Source of the DNA: Pseudo-nitzschia pungens
Lineage: Eukaryota; Bacillariophyta; Bacillariophyceae; Bacillariales; Bacillariaceae
Direction of reading: 5' to 3'
DNA length: 64,000 bases
NCBI GenBank assembly: GCA_037355855.1
Contig: CM074761.1
Location: 3,243,346-3,307,345, forward strand
Part shown: in pieces, positions 53,799 through 64,000 of the stretch
How positions within the stretch are numbered: position 1 is the first letter of the stretch
Layout: each line of letters begins with the position of its first letter
Notes under the pieces: model-generated
What the model was told of the DNA's origin: nothing
Databases searched by the model: none
The model's input: the letters and a program-made list of their open reading frames with translations, nothing else
Program-made: the position numbers and the translations under genes

Positions 53799-55248
53799 CG
53801 TCTTGATAAAAATTAAGCACGTACGTATGTCAAGATTTCTGTCGACAACTTGAAAGAATTTCGGAGAGGGTTTTTTGTTTCCTTAGTGGTTACCAAAAGA
53901 TCTCTTTTCTCTCGCGGCGATACAAAACGAGATGTAACCGAAACTGGATGGTGTTTCGATGGAATGTTGTGACTTCTGACTAATAGAGCTCGATGTCGCT
54001 CTCAGAGACAAAGAGCAAAGAAAATAACGGTATGAATGAAAATTCGCACTCCCACTGTATCCTGATGCAGAGGCAGGAACTGTGTTGAGTAAGCGGGTGT
54101 CAACAGTAAGTTGGAACGAAGAATCTACGACGTTTGTCACGAAAGTTCGTTTGTTTGGTTTGTTTTCTATCGTTACTTTTGGTGACGGGTACTACTGTAG
54201 GGTCATAAGGTACGGCAGAGCAACGGTGACAGGCGGAAAAAGTAACGACAAATGGAACTCTAAAAACTCGTGGTTGGCGAATGATCATCATCCAAATCAC
54301 CATCGGCGTGAATTACCTACCGGTAGCATCATCATCGCATGCTGGTTCGGTGGCGCCCCGGCCGACGGTCGATAGAGAAGAATGAATGAATCCTTTTCCT
54401 CTGAAAGTACGTAAGTTACGGTATGTTTGCCGTTTTCATAGATTTGTAGCATATATATCTGATGTAGTAACGGTATGCGATATGTAGCATCAATTGATAC
54501 ATATGTATAGTATGTAGTAGTCCTAGGATTACATCGTGCGCAACGAAGCACAGACACATTTTACTCTACCGTTGCGTAAAACTCGGCTACTGGGTGACTA
54601 CTGACTACGTATTGGACAGTAAGGTAAGACCCTTGTAGCCTTACAGTACCGGTAATTACAACAGATGATAGTAATTGTATTTTTGTGCAGTAGGGATAAT
54701 GATGTGCCCGTCACCGGTATTCGCCTACCGGTACTACGGATATCACCTGTACCGGTATGTATTGTACTCATACGCATTGAGCATCACCGCAAAGCATCGG
54801 TGTTGGATTCAAACTCGAAAGCCCAACAACCTCCATCCAAACCGTTGGCAGTCGGATACAAGCCATCAGTACGTAACTTACCCATCGCAAGCGATTAAGT
54901 CTTTAAAGCTAACATACCACCCAAGCACGTTTAAAAGAGGGTATCGATAGTTGGCGAATCAGTAGTCAACCCAGGAGCCGCTATCGAAACGTGCTGTCAC
55001 GCATAAATCGCTAACCTGATTGCGCCGGCAATTCCAGTTGTGACCGTTCCGGGCTCGATCGCACCAGAGGTTGGGATCTCTCTCTCTCTCTTTGTTCCGT
55101 ACAATCGAACACAGTGTTTCATCTTGTGTTAGAGGGTGAGTTACTTCTCTATTGAAGTCTTTCGAAGTAACAAGGTGGGAATTCAAAATCGACAATACAT
55201 TCGTTGAAAGCGGTAGGAGTACCTGGCAAAGAAAGATAGGCACTAATC
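53799..55248. other. Divergent intergenic region, about 1.45 kb, no gene seen
   Basis: Contains a CT microsatellite (about 55078-55093), ACCGGTA-type words at 54651-54760 and no recognisable frame. Confidence 0.5.
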
Positions 55249-58200
55249 ATGAGTGGTCGACGCAGCATTGACGACGACGATGATGGCGACGGTATCTTTG
55301 ACGATGACGATAGTAGCGACGACGACGAAATAATCGCACCAAAAAAGAGATCGAAAGCAAAAAAACGGAAGGCGGGCGGTTCTTCCAAACCTGCGAAAAA
55401 AGCCAAATCATCTACCAATGCCTGGATCGACGATGCCGCCGAAGAGTCTGGAGAAGAAGGGGGCGATGACGACGACGAAGAGGAAGATGATGATGGAGAA
55501 AACGACTACATCAAGGATGATTTTGTCGTCGATGACGACAAGATCGAAATGGAAGCACGGAGGAAAAAAACGGGAGATCTAGAAGATTCCGATGATGATG
55601 ATGATGATGATGACGACGATGATGACGACGACGACGACGATGACGGAGCCAAGAGGAGAAAGGCGCGTCGAATTCGTAAGTTCCGTCAGCACGAGGAACT
55701 TGCCGACGAGGATTTAGATCTCATTCGAGAAGCTCAAGGTGTCGACTTGGAGAACGAGCGTATGCGCAAGGAAAGGGAGGCACGGGAAAACAGGAAGGTC
55801 ATTGCGAGATCCGAAGAAGATCTAAGGAAGGGTCTCTTTCGTGATTCAGATGGGGAGGAGGACGATGATATGATGGCACAACCCAAACGAAAAAATCGAA
55901 GAAACATCGAACATTATGACGAACACGGAATGGATGATTTCATCGAGGATGATATCGGCGATCAACACGATATCCTAACTAGTGATAGGGGAAATTTTGT
56001 CGGAGAGGACGGTGGGGGAGGTGTAAGCCAGGCTCAGATGAACGAAGCATCAGAAATCTTTGGTACAGATTACCTCAATTACATCGCAGAAGAGGATGGT
56101 GACGACGACGACGACGACGATCTGTTTGGAAAAAATCGATTCAAAGAAAGGGGAGTGGGTGTAGACATGGGAGTTGATTCGGAAGATGAGATGTCGTCCG
56201 ACGATGATCTCTTCGGGGAAGATGACGACGACGAGATGTCAGGACCACAGAAAGAAGCGCTCAAACTAAAACGAGAGAAAAAAGCATTGGCTCGCAAAGA
56301 ACGTCGCAAAAAGGCTCTTGCCAAAAAGATAGCGAAGCAGAAAGCCGACCTTCGGAAGCAGTTTGAACCGGTTCAGTTGGTTGAAAACTTTTGTACCGAT
56401 CGCGATGATGAAATCCGGCTAAAAGATGCCCCGGAACGATTTTTCGATTGGAACGTTCCCTTTCACGGAAGCCGAGAAGGCGGTGAACTCACTGAGGATG
56501 AAGAGGAAGAAGTCATGTGGATTATGCAAAGGATTCCGGAAATCAGAGCCGAGTACAAAGCACCATATGAAAATATGGAGGAACTGGAGCAGCGTGAATC
56601 TTCCATCCTTCAGTCCATTGCGCATGCGCTTCGATTCATGCACAGAGATAAAATGGAACCCGCCTTCATCAAGCGATACCGCAAAGATATCATCACTTCA
56701 CCGGCTGTCCGAAACAACCTTTATCGGATTATGGACGAGGATGCCGAATGGGACGAATTACTCCAGGCGCGTGCCAAGGTTAGTACTTTACTCAATTCGG
56801 TCACCGCTAAGGCCGAAAAAGTCGAGGCAACAGGAGCAAAGTCGGCGCAAATGGGGAAACTTGATGACGAACTTACGAAGGCCCTAGCAAAACTAGAGAA
56901 GACTGCCACCGAAGAAGCTCAACTAAAAGAAGAAATTGAACAGATCGGTGCAATTGATGATGGCGCTAAAGACGATGATGATGACGAATTGTTTGGTGAG
57001 AACGATGACGAGGTAAGTTGCAAACCACCAAGACCTGAATTTTGTGAGCTTGATAAATGATAATTTCCTCACAGAGTGAACGAACCATTCTTTCTTGTTT
57101 GCTTGCGTAGGAAATGAAATCGAAAAAAGAGAAAAAGGCGAGTCTCCAGAAGCACTTAGAAACCGTGCAAACTTTGATGGAGAGCCTTTCAGAAAAAGTC
57201 ACCGAGTTACAGGTTAAGAAAGAAAACGCAGAAGCAGAAGAAGCAGAAAGTAGCGTTAGAGACGACACCGAGGTCGCTAATCGAGTCGAGAAGAAAACAT
57301 GCAGAGATAAGTTATGGAATACTCAAGATATTATGGAATACCTATGTGGATTGGAAACTGAGCACCAGATTAGGGATGTCAACAATTATCTGAAACTTAT
57401 ACAAGAAGGTAACGACGCAATTTACAAAAAAGAAATGCCATTCCTAGGGGACGGAGATGGGAAAGACAAGAAGAAGAGGAGCCGACGGTTCGATCGCGAT
57501 TTTTATCGCACCTGCGTCTCGGAGGGCCATCGAGATATTGCCTACAGATTTTTGCTTGCACCCAAACGAGTCGGGATTAAGCTTCAGGACACCTTTGAAA
57601 CTGGCCAATTTAGCTTTTCAAAGACCATGCCTGGGGAAACTGACGGAGAGCCAATGAAGTGGGTGCCACCTACTGTCCCAGACAAGCCTCCGTCGGAATT
57701 CGCCAATGAGTTGGTAGATAGTGGAGAGTTGATTGATTTATCTTCAATGGGAGCGGATGCAGTTGGATCGGGGAAAAGTTCAGATCCATTGAGGGGGTGC
57801 AGATATGTTGCTGCGTTGGAACTTGCGCAAGAACCTCGTGTGCGTAGAGTCATAAGAAACATTTACAAGAAGCACGCTACTCTGACAACTCGTCCAACTA
57901 AGAAAGGCATGGAAGAAATTGATGCCTTCCATGAATATTTTGGATTGCATTTGATTCACAACAAGCCTATCGCAGACCACTTTCCACCTGATGAAGATGA
58001 ATTAAACAAAAAGAAGCTAGGTCGAGGACCGGAAGAATGTCGTGAGATTGATTCGGAGATGAAAGACAAAGAAAGAAACAGTTGTTTGCAGTATTTGAAT
58101 ATCTACAAAGCAGAGAAGACAGGGCACATCTCAGTTTCCATTCACTTACCTTTCCTTGACGATTTTGGCGCAGAATGGTACAAGGCAGATGAAAACTTCA

Positions 58201-61200
58201 CTGATAGACAGAAACAGGATTTGAAACCTCTAATGGATGTACTCGAAAAAGCTTACTTTCCTCTTGAAGCCGACTCTGCTGAATGGACTCAAGAACGAAA
58301 GAAGGTGTTATCCCAAGCCTTACTTAGCTTCCTTCTACCACAATTCGAAACAGAAACCCGCAAGGATCTGGAAGAAGCAGCATTTAGAATCGGTGTGACA
58401 GCTGCTGCCGAAGACCTTCATGGGATGGCAATGGAAGGTCCTTACCGTCCGCATTCATTTTATTCTGAAAATCGCTTTATTGTTCCTACTGGTGATCTTC
58501 GCATGGTTGCAATTTCATGTTCGAGTGATCCAAAAGAACCGACATATCTTGCATCGGTTTCGGAATGTGGGGAATTCATTGATCATCTGGCGATACCTGG
58601 GGGTGTACGTGTTGATGCAGGGAAGATGCGTCAGAAAATTATCGAATTCCTTCTTTTGTCACGTCCAGCAGCAATTTTGGTTGGTACATCAGGAGGATTC
58701 CAGGCGCGTCACCTGTGTCGAAAAATGAATGACATAGTGACCGAAGCAACTGATCGTTGGGCAAAACGAGATATTCAAGGCGAAGACGAAGATGACGAAG
58801 ATTTCCAGTACCGGCAGTCGGCGTTCGATAAGTATCTCCCATCAAACATGCCTGGTATGGATGACGGGGACGAAGAAGATCTCGACTGGAAGTGTAACGC
58901 AGATTTAATTGACGATTCTGTATCTCAAGTATTTGGGCACAGTCCTCGAGGAAAGAAAGAGTTCCCTGACCATGCACCTGCACTGCGGGTCGCCATCTCC
59001 ATCGCTCGTTACGGGAAGGATCCACTTTCAGAGCTTGCTTACGCTTGGAATGTAGCGAGTGACTCCGGTCTGTTTGGTACAGAATTGCTTTACATCAATA
59101 TTAATCCGATGCAGCAACTTCTTAAAAGATTCAAAGGACCTCTCCTTCTTCGTCACTACGAACGTGCTTTGTGTGATGTTGTTGCAGAAGTGGGTGCCGA
59201 CGTCAACAAATGTTGCGAATACAGTCATCTTCAGGGACTTTTGACATTTGTTCCAGGATTTGGTCCGCGTAAAGCAGCATTTCTCAAACAAAAAGTTGAA
59301 CAACTCGGAAGCTCAGTACCAACAAGGCGTTCCTTACTAGAAAATCGATTCATGGGTCCTGTGGTGTACAACAATTCTATTGCATTTTTGCGAATTCATC
59401 ATTTTGATGAACACAACAGTCACCAGGCACAGCTGCATCCTCTTGATAATACAAGGCTACACCCAGATGTGTACCAGAAGAATAATTGGGCGTCGAAAAT
59501 TGCAACGGATGCTCTCGAGCGAGCTGAAGAAGGATCAAGGAATAAAGAACAGGCAGGGATTAAAGCTCTTAGAGATGTCATGGAAAACTCTGCCCAGGAG
59601 ATCGAACGACTATATATGGGGACAAAGGAGGAGTGGGAGATGCATTATGGAGTGGGCAGTTTCAATGCTTCAAATTGGAATCCTAGAACCGATGTTCCTG
59701 TGGAGCACTGGCACGACAAGGTTGAGGAACTTGACCTTGACACCTTCGCACACATGATTGAAGAGAATGGTCACGGGAAATGGCATTCTCACATGGAAAT
59801 GATCAAGTGGGAATTCCGTCTGCCCTTTGCCGATCCTAGAAATCCTATGGACACTTTAGCAGGAGACAAACTTTTCAAACTGATCACTGGAGAAACAGAT
59901 CAGTCAATGCGTCCCGGAAAGGAAATAACTGGGAAAATCCTGGCCCATACTGATTTTGGATCCAAGGTCAAACTTGAAGGTGATATACCTGCTTTCATCT
60001 CTCTTCGGAATCTGGCTGATGACCACGTTGAGGCTGCCGAGGATGTCGTTGCAGTTGGCACTATTGTGACCGCTATTGTTACAGCAGTGAAAAAGGATCA
60101 CATGAGTGTGGATATGAGTCTCCGTAGGGAAGACTTCATAAAGCAGCCAAGCACATGGGATCGACCGGAATCTCTTGCACCACTTGATGAACACTTCGAT
60201 GAAATTGCGAGCAAAACAATAGAAGAAAAGAAGAGCAAAGAACGAGAAGCTCGACTCGAGGCAATGCAGATCAAACTCTCAAACAAAGTTGGTGAAGATG
60301 GAAAACGAATCGGCCGTGTTACACGTCGCGCCTGTGCACATCCTGCATTCCGCAATAAGAAGGGAAATGAACTAGACGAAGAGTTGAAATCAGGTGGTCC
60401 TGCAATGGTAGGAGAAGCTTTGATACGCCCAAGTAGCAAATCGGCAGATTCTCTGGCTATCCATTGGATGTACTGTGATGGTAAAATTAAGATTGTCGAG
60501 GTCAGCGAGGAAGAAAAAGATACCGATGCAAGTGTTGGAAATGTACTCAAGATCAAGGGGGAATCCTATGGAAGTATTGATGAGTTGATGGGCCGCTATG
60601 TTGCACCAATGAATGATCTTGTTGAGGAGCTTATTAATCATAGAAAGTTTGTTGATCTTTCTGAGGATGATCTAGATGAAAAACTTCGAAAAGAGAAAGC
60701 TGCCAATAAGAATTCAATCCCCTACAATATTTGTTGGATGGAGATGCATCCCGGGTATTCATCGCTAAGATTCATATTGAGCTCTACTCCCCGGCAACAC
60801 CCAATCGGAATCTCACCGAATGGATTTGTTTGGGGAGCAAAAACGTTCAAGTCGCTCGACCTTCTGTTGAATGATTTCAAGAAAAACCCGAGGGGAACTG
60901 CAACGAGCAAGCCGCGACCTCCCGCTCCACCAGCCCCTTCGGGACCAACCGCGAAAGCTTCGAGGTGGGGGATGAAGCGCCAACCTGCTCCACCCAGAGA
61001 GCCACCACCACCTTCGACATGGAACCAACCCCCTCCTCCACCCATTAATGCTTATGGTCAGCCTCCTCCACCTTCTAGACCTCCTCCTCCATATGGGAGA
61101 CCTCCTCCACCTTCTGGTCCACCACCTCCATACGGAAGACCTCCTCCGCCATCTGGACCACCTCCTCAGTACAATGGTAACCAGTATCCTTATCAACAAC

Positions 61201-61220
61201 CTCCTCCACCACCATATTGA
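55249..61220 (+). CDS. SPT6: Transcription elongation factor and histone chaperone SPT6
   Basis: Travels with RNA polymerase II and reassembles nucleosomes. Exons are 55249-57012 and 57111-61220 with a 98-nt intron (GTAAGT...GCGTAG), giving 1,957 residues. The N-terminal 330 residues are very acidic, with a long Asp run (about 115-132) and RSKAKKRKAGG. Then follow the helical Tex-like core, a YqgF-like domain (about 1064-1114, DHLAIPGGVRVD), a helix-hairpin-helix segment (FVPGFGPRKAAFLKQKV, about 1300), an S1 domain (about 1523-1591) and tandem SH2 domains (about 1655-1850), where PAFRNK and ALIRPSSKSADSLAIHW mark the first. A proline-rich tail of PPPP(Y/S)GRPPPP units (about 1855-1957) is added. 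No frame breaks. Confidence 0.96.
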
Positions 61221-61529
61221 ATGCAGCATCTCATCAATCCTGGAGTCCATAAGAAAGAAATCCTTATTTTTTTAAATTTGAAGAAGCACCCTTCCAATAA
61301 GATTTTTCTTGTAGTAATAATCATCGTTGTTAGATACACGTGTTATGTATGGCGATGCTTTAATACGGGACTCCGCAATCCGTGAAACGCACCCACCCAA
61401 TCGAATGTACGGTAAGGTTACGGTATGTACTAGAAGTAAATTCGAAGTAAAATTATGACAACTTAACTTGCCTGACAATCACAAGTTTTCGTCAAACTTA
61501 CCAAAATGATCGCAATCTGAAATCGCTTC
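61221..61529. other. Short intergenic region
   Basis: About 300 bp between two rightward genes. TACGGTAAGGTTACGGTATG near 61409 belongs to the recurring word set. Nothing else seen. Confidence 0.45.
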
Positions 61530-62249
61530 ATGGTTTCGAGTTCTCCGTCTCGATCGGTGGAACCAAAAACTACACCCCGAAAGTCAATTCTCACATATTG
61601 GCTATTCACCACTTGTTATCGACCCGTTGCAGTCGGAACGATAAATCAGATTAGCAGGCCAAAGATGAGATCATCGGGACTTTTCACAAACCTCTGGATT
61701 TCTTTCCTTTGGTTACAAATTTCAGTGTTTTCCGGGCCGAACATTATAGCTCTGGGCTTGAAGGCGATAACGAGCTCAACAATTTATGCCGCAACGAAGG
61801 ATCGCTCTTCTTTGGCTTTGCCGACAATACTCTCCGTTCGAGGTGGTGATATTGTTCATCTAACAACAATAGAAGAGACCGAGAAGGTTGTTGAGGAGAA
61901 TTCGAACGACGACAACCAACTGGTAGTCATTTACTTTTCTTCTACCAATTGCCCACCTTGCAAGCGCGTCGCGCCATTGTTCACGGAGCTCAGCGAAGAA
62001 TTCGAAGATGAAAACATCGTGTTCTGCAAGGTGAATGTAGACGAAAATCCCTTGACAGCAGACAAATACCAAGTTACGGGATGGCCAGCCTTTTTGTTCT
62101 TAAAAAAAGGTGAAAAGATAATGGAAATTGTCGGAGGAAAACTCGCTGAGGCAACTCTATACGATTGGGTGAAACTCATGGCCCCGAAAGGAGATGATGA
62201 AGAGCAAGCTGATAATGAAGATGTAACTGATGAAACGAATGACAACTAG
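61530..62249 (+). CDS. Secretory or plastid-targeted thioredoxin-fold protein, CPPC active site
   Basis: Likely thiol-disulfide oxidoreductase. The frame from 61530 gives 239 residues. An ATG at 61665 would place a hydrophobic leader (LWISFLWLQISVFSG) right at the N-terminus and is the better start if the protein is exported. The thioredoxin fold starts near 108, with VVIYFSSTNCPPCKRVAP (Cys141 and Cys144), VFCKVNVDENPLTADKYQV, the cis-Pro in TGWPAFLFLKKG and a closing helix. The active site is CPPC instead of the usual CGPC, which should change its redox potential. The last 20 residues are acidic (DDEEQADNEDVTDE). Confidence 0.82.
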   Translation: MVSSSPSRSVEPKTTPRKSILTYWLFTTCYRPVAVGTINQISRPKMRSSGLFTNLWISFLWLQISVFSGPNIIALGLKAITSSTIYAATKDRSSLALPTILSVRGGDIVHLTTIEETEKVVEENSNDDNQLVVIYFSSTNCPPCKRVAPLFTELSEEFEDENIVFCKVNVDENPLTADKYQVTGWPAFLFLKKGEKIMEIVGGKLAEATLYDWVKLMAPKGDDEEQADNEDVTDETNDN

Positions 62250-63029
62250 AATTCAGAATTCTTAAATTCTAGTCCTATATCTTTCTCTGACTCAAGGAAA
62301 GGCCACACCACAGTATATTTCATCAGAATTGCAAGTGTAGACCACCAGAAGCCACGAGAAGTGCTTTGGATCGTCAGCTACAGTTGCAGCTACAAAGACA
62401 AGCTTTCTGATTGTGTTGCATACCGGAAGACGATTCATAGGAAGTACGAAGTGATAGGAAGTAATGATATTGCTGTTAACAGAAGATGATTATGATTACT
62501 ACTAGTACAGAAGTAAGTTACGTAGTAGAAGTATTCATTAGAGAGGAGAGAAGAGCATCAAAAGTCGTACGATGAAAAGGATCGAATCCAGCTGTAGTCG
62601 AACGATAGTATTTTATTCGAAATCAGTCATCAATCGTGACTGAAAATTTGAAAGATTTTTGAAAGACATTGTAATTTTTTATGCGAACTTTGACGACTAA
62701 CTTATCTACGTAGTAGTCAATTTGAATCTCACCATGGCCCAGCAACAGACGCTGCCGGCAACCAATGCAAATCGTGATTAACTACAGGAAGCGACAATCA
62801 ATTCTGCTGAAGCGGACTCAACTTCTTCTGGGCGACAATGATGTGGGGAGATCCAGAGGTGCGTTTTCAGTCGTGAATATTCCCCGCCAATCTCAGAACC
62901 AAGTCCGCCGATGGCAATATCGATAGCAATCCATCGAGGATCGTGCGTCCCGTGGAGCGACGCTTTTGTTTCTCACACCATTCATCCTCCGAAACTTTTT
63001 TTCGTATCGTCTACAAGAGGGCGGCCTCG
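62250..63029. other. Intergenic region, possible 5' exon of the downstream gene
   Basis: No complete gene. ATGATGTGGGGAGATCCAGAG at about 62839 followed by GTGCGT could be a first exon and donor. ATCGTCTACAAG just before 63018 could be the matching acceptor. This is unproven. Confidence 0.35.
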
Positions 63030-64000
63030 ATGGATCAAGGAGGCGATCAGCTGGCGACTCTGTTGTTCCAAATCTCTAGTCCTGCTCATATTCCCTGGGG
63101 CGACCAGCGATGGCAAGAGTTGTTGCACGGTTACGATGTTTGGGTTCATATAGATGACAACAATCCTCTAGTCGAACAAGCTTGTCGTAGTATGGTGAAA
63201 CATGCAGAAGTGTCCAGCAATCTTGCAGCTTTGTCTCTCCATGTGACACGAATGATGCGAGATTTGACAAGAGATGTTCGAACACTGAATTCGTACCAAA
63301 CTGCAAAAGCAAATGCAAAATCAATCGGTGAAATGGAAGATGAACGGTTGTTGGTGGCAGATTTCTCCAAACGAATATCCTGTGTTGCCAAGGCTAGGGC
63401 AACGGCAGGCGCTTTGCAACTCTTGCGATTGCTCTGTCATCCCGTGATTGTCAAGGCGAGCAAAGATCCAGAATCATCTGTAGCGAACACCAGAGAGGTG
63501 TTCACGTACCACACACGAGGTGACTTGATCAGTGATCAACAGGCAGGATACCCGCTGCTTCATTCGTTATTGGATTTCATTTCGACCCTGGGAATGGGAA
63601 GGAACGCGCCCATAGCAACCAGGGAATCAGACCAAAACATTCTTCGAACTCCTGAAATATACGATTCTGCAGTGTTTTCGTTTCAACTGTTGTTTGTTCT
63701 GTGCGGAACTCAATTGTATCAACCATTCCAGTCTTCGTTCGAGCGTTTTTCATCCTGTCACTACTTTCTAGAAGAAATATTTCGACAATCGAATGAAGAC
63801 GACGGCGAATACGAGACTAACGAAAACAACAATCTTCAAATATTCTGGTCTTCGAATAGGTCGGTAGGTAGCTGCAGCACACGCAGCATCGGTACTGGCA
63901 GCAGCAACCGTATCAAAAAACGAAGCAAACTAAAACAAAGACGAGCAAAATCTGGTAGACGAAGACTTTGGACACCAAGGGCCATTTTGGAGACGTGTCT
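63030..64000 (+). CDS. Dymeclin-like Golgi-associated protein, C-terminus beyond the window
   Basis: Dymeclin is a helical peripheral Golgi protein needed for normal secretory traffic. The open frame from the ATG at 63030 runs to the window edge. It reads LLFQISSPAHIPWGDQRWQELLHGYDVW, split by nothing, then VEQACRSMVKHAEVSSNLAALSLHV, YPLLHSLLDFIS and SFQLLFVLCGTQLYQPF. These match the order and spacing of the N-terminal dymeclin region (a W..LL segment, CRSLV...N.GAL and a helix ending CQLF). A basic, Ser/Gly-rich insertion (RIKKRSKLKQRR) is at about 290-310. The frame is open upstream of the ATG, so a 5' exon may be missing. Assignment rests on remembered family features. Confidence 0.65.
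   Translation, partial: MDQGGDQLATLLFQISSPAHIPWGDQRWQELLHGYDVWVHIDDNNPLVEQACRSMVKHAEVSSNLAALSLHVTRMMRDLTRDVRTLNSYQTAKANAKSIGEMEDERLLVADFSKRISCVAKARATAGALQLLRLLCHPVIVKASKDPESSVANTREVFTYHTRGDLISDQQAGYPLLHSLLDFISTLGMGRNAPIATRESDQNILRTPEIYDSAVFSFQLLFVLCGTQLYQPFQSSFERFSSCHYFLEEIFRQSNEDDGEYETNENNNLQIFWSSNRSVGSCSTRSIGTGSSNRIKKRSKLKQRRAKSGRRRLWTPRAILETC

Noticed and set aside
1..64000. tRNA, rRNA, CRISPR, organelle DNA or viral genes
   Set aside because: I looked for B-box-like GGTTCGA with cloverleaf context, regular spacer-repeat arrays and bacterial operon layout, and found none I could support. A covariance-model scan would be the decisive check for RNA genes.

Overview
This 64-kb window is nuclear DNA from a photosynthetic stramenopile, almost certainly a diatom, and probably a pennate one. 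The evidence is a cytochrome-b5-fused Delta-5 fatty acid desaturase that closely resembles the Phaeodactylum enzyme as I remember it, a sigma-70-type plastid RNA polymerase factor with an endomembrane-type leader, short GT-AG introns (about 98-252 bp), and a full eukaryotic gene set on both strands. The genus cannot be fixed from the sequence alone.

Layout. 1-1.4 kb: start of a membrane sulfotransferase-like gene that runs off the left edge. 1.4-6.6 kb: a gene-poor stretch with pentanucleotide arrays and a diverged direct/inverted repeat family. 6.6-7.3 kb: small coiled-coil-like protein. 9.1-11.3 kb: secreted beta-helix glycosidase-like protein. 13.7-14.9 kb: plastid sigma factor. 16.6-17.1 kb: predicted dually acylated small protein. 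17.4-19.2 kb: HMG-box protein. 20.8-21.6 kb: basic hypothetical protein. 23.6-24.2 kb: Tudor-like domain protein. 25.1-27.2 kb: importin-alpha-like protein. 27.3-32.6 kb: USP32-like deubiquitinase. 34.0-37.7 kb: PKG-like kinase. 38.9-40.3 kb: GT31 galactosyltransferase-like protein. 41.4-42.9 kb: Delta-5 desaturase. 43.1-47.6 kb: F-box/MSP-like/multi-membrane protein. 48.6-49.9 kb: ALG14. 51.3-52.5 kb: PP4 catalytic subunit. 52.7-53.7 kb: OTU protease. 55.2-61.2 kb: SPT6. 61.5-62.2 kb: thioredoxin-fold protein. 63.0-64 kb: start of a dymeclin-like gene. There are no operons. The genes are an ordinary mix from chromatin and transcription, ubiquitin, secretory glycosylation, lipid and plastid functions.

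The most striking signal is a series of reading-frame breaks inside otherwise conserved proteins. Nearly every break is in the same direction, with one surplus nucleotide. Most can be placed directly after an in-phase glycine codon GGC or GGT, and two unrelated genes share an identical 11-nt sequence in the same phase at the break. This could be an insertion-biased consensus error or genuine +1 recoding. The window cannot tell these apart, but raw reads and transcripts can.

The intergenic DNA carries a restricted vocabulary of short words (ACTCGTA, AAGGTTA, GTACGGTA, TACTAGTA) and several short tandem arrays. I found no rRNA, tRNA, CRISPR array, insertion sequence or complete transposable element.
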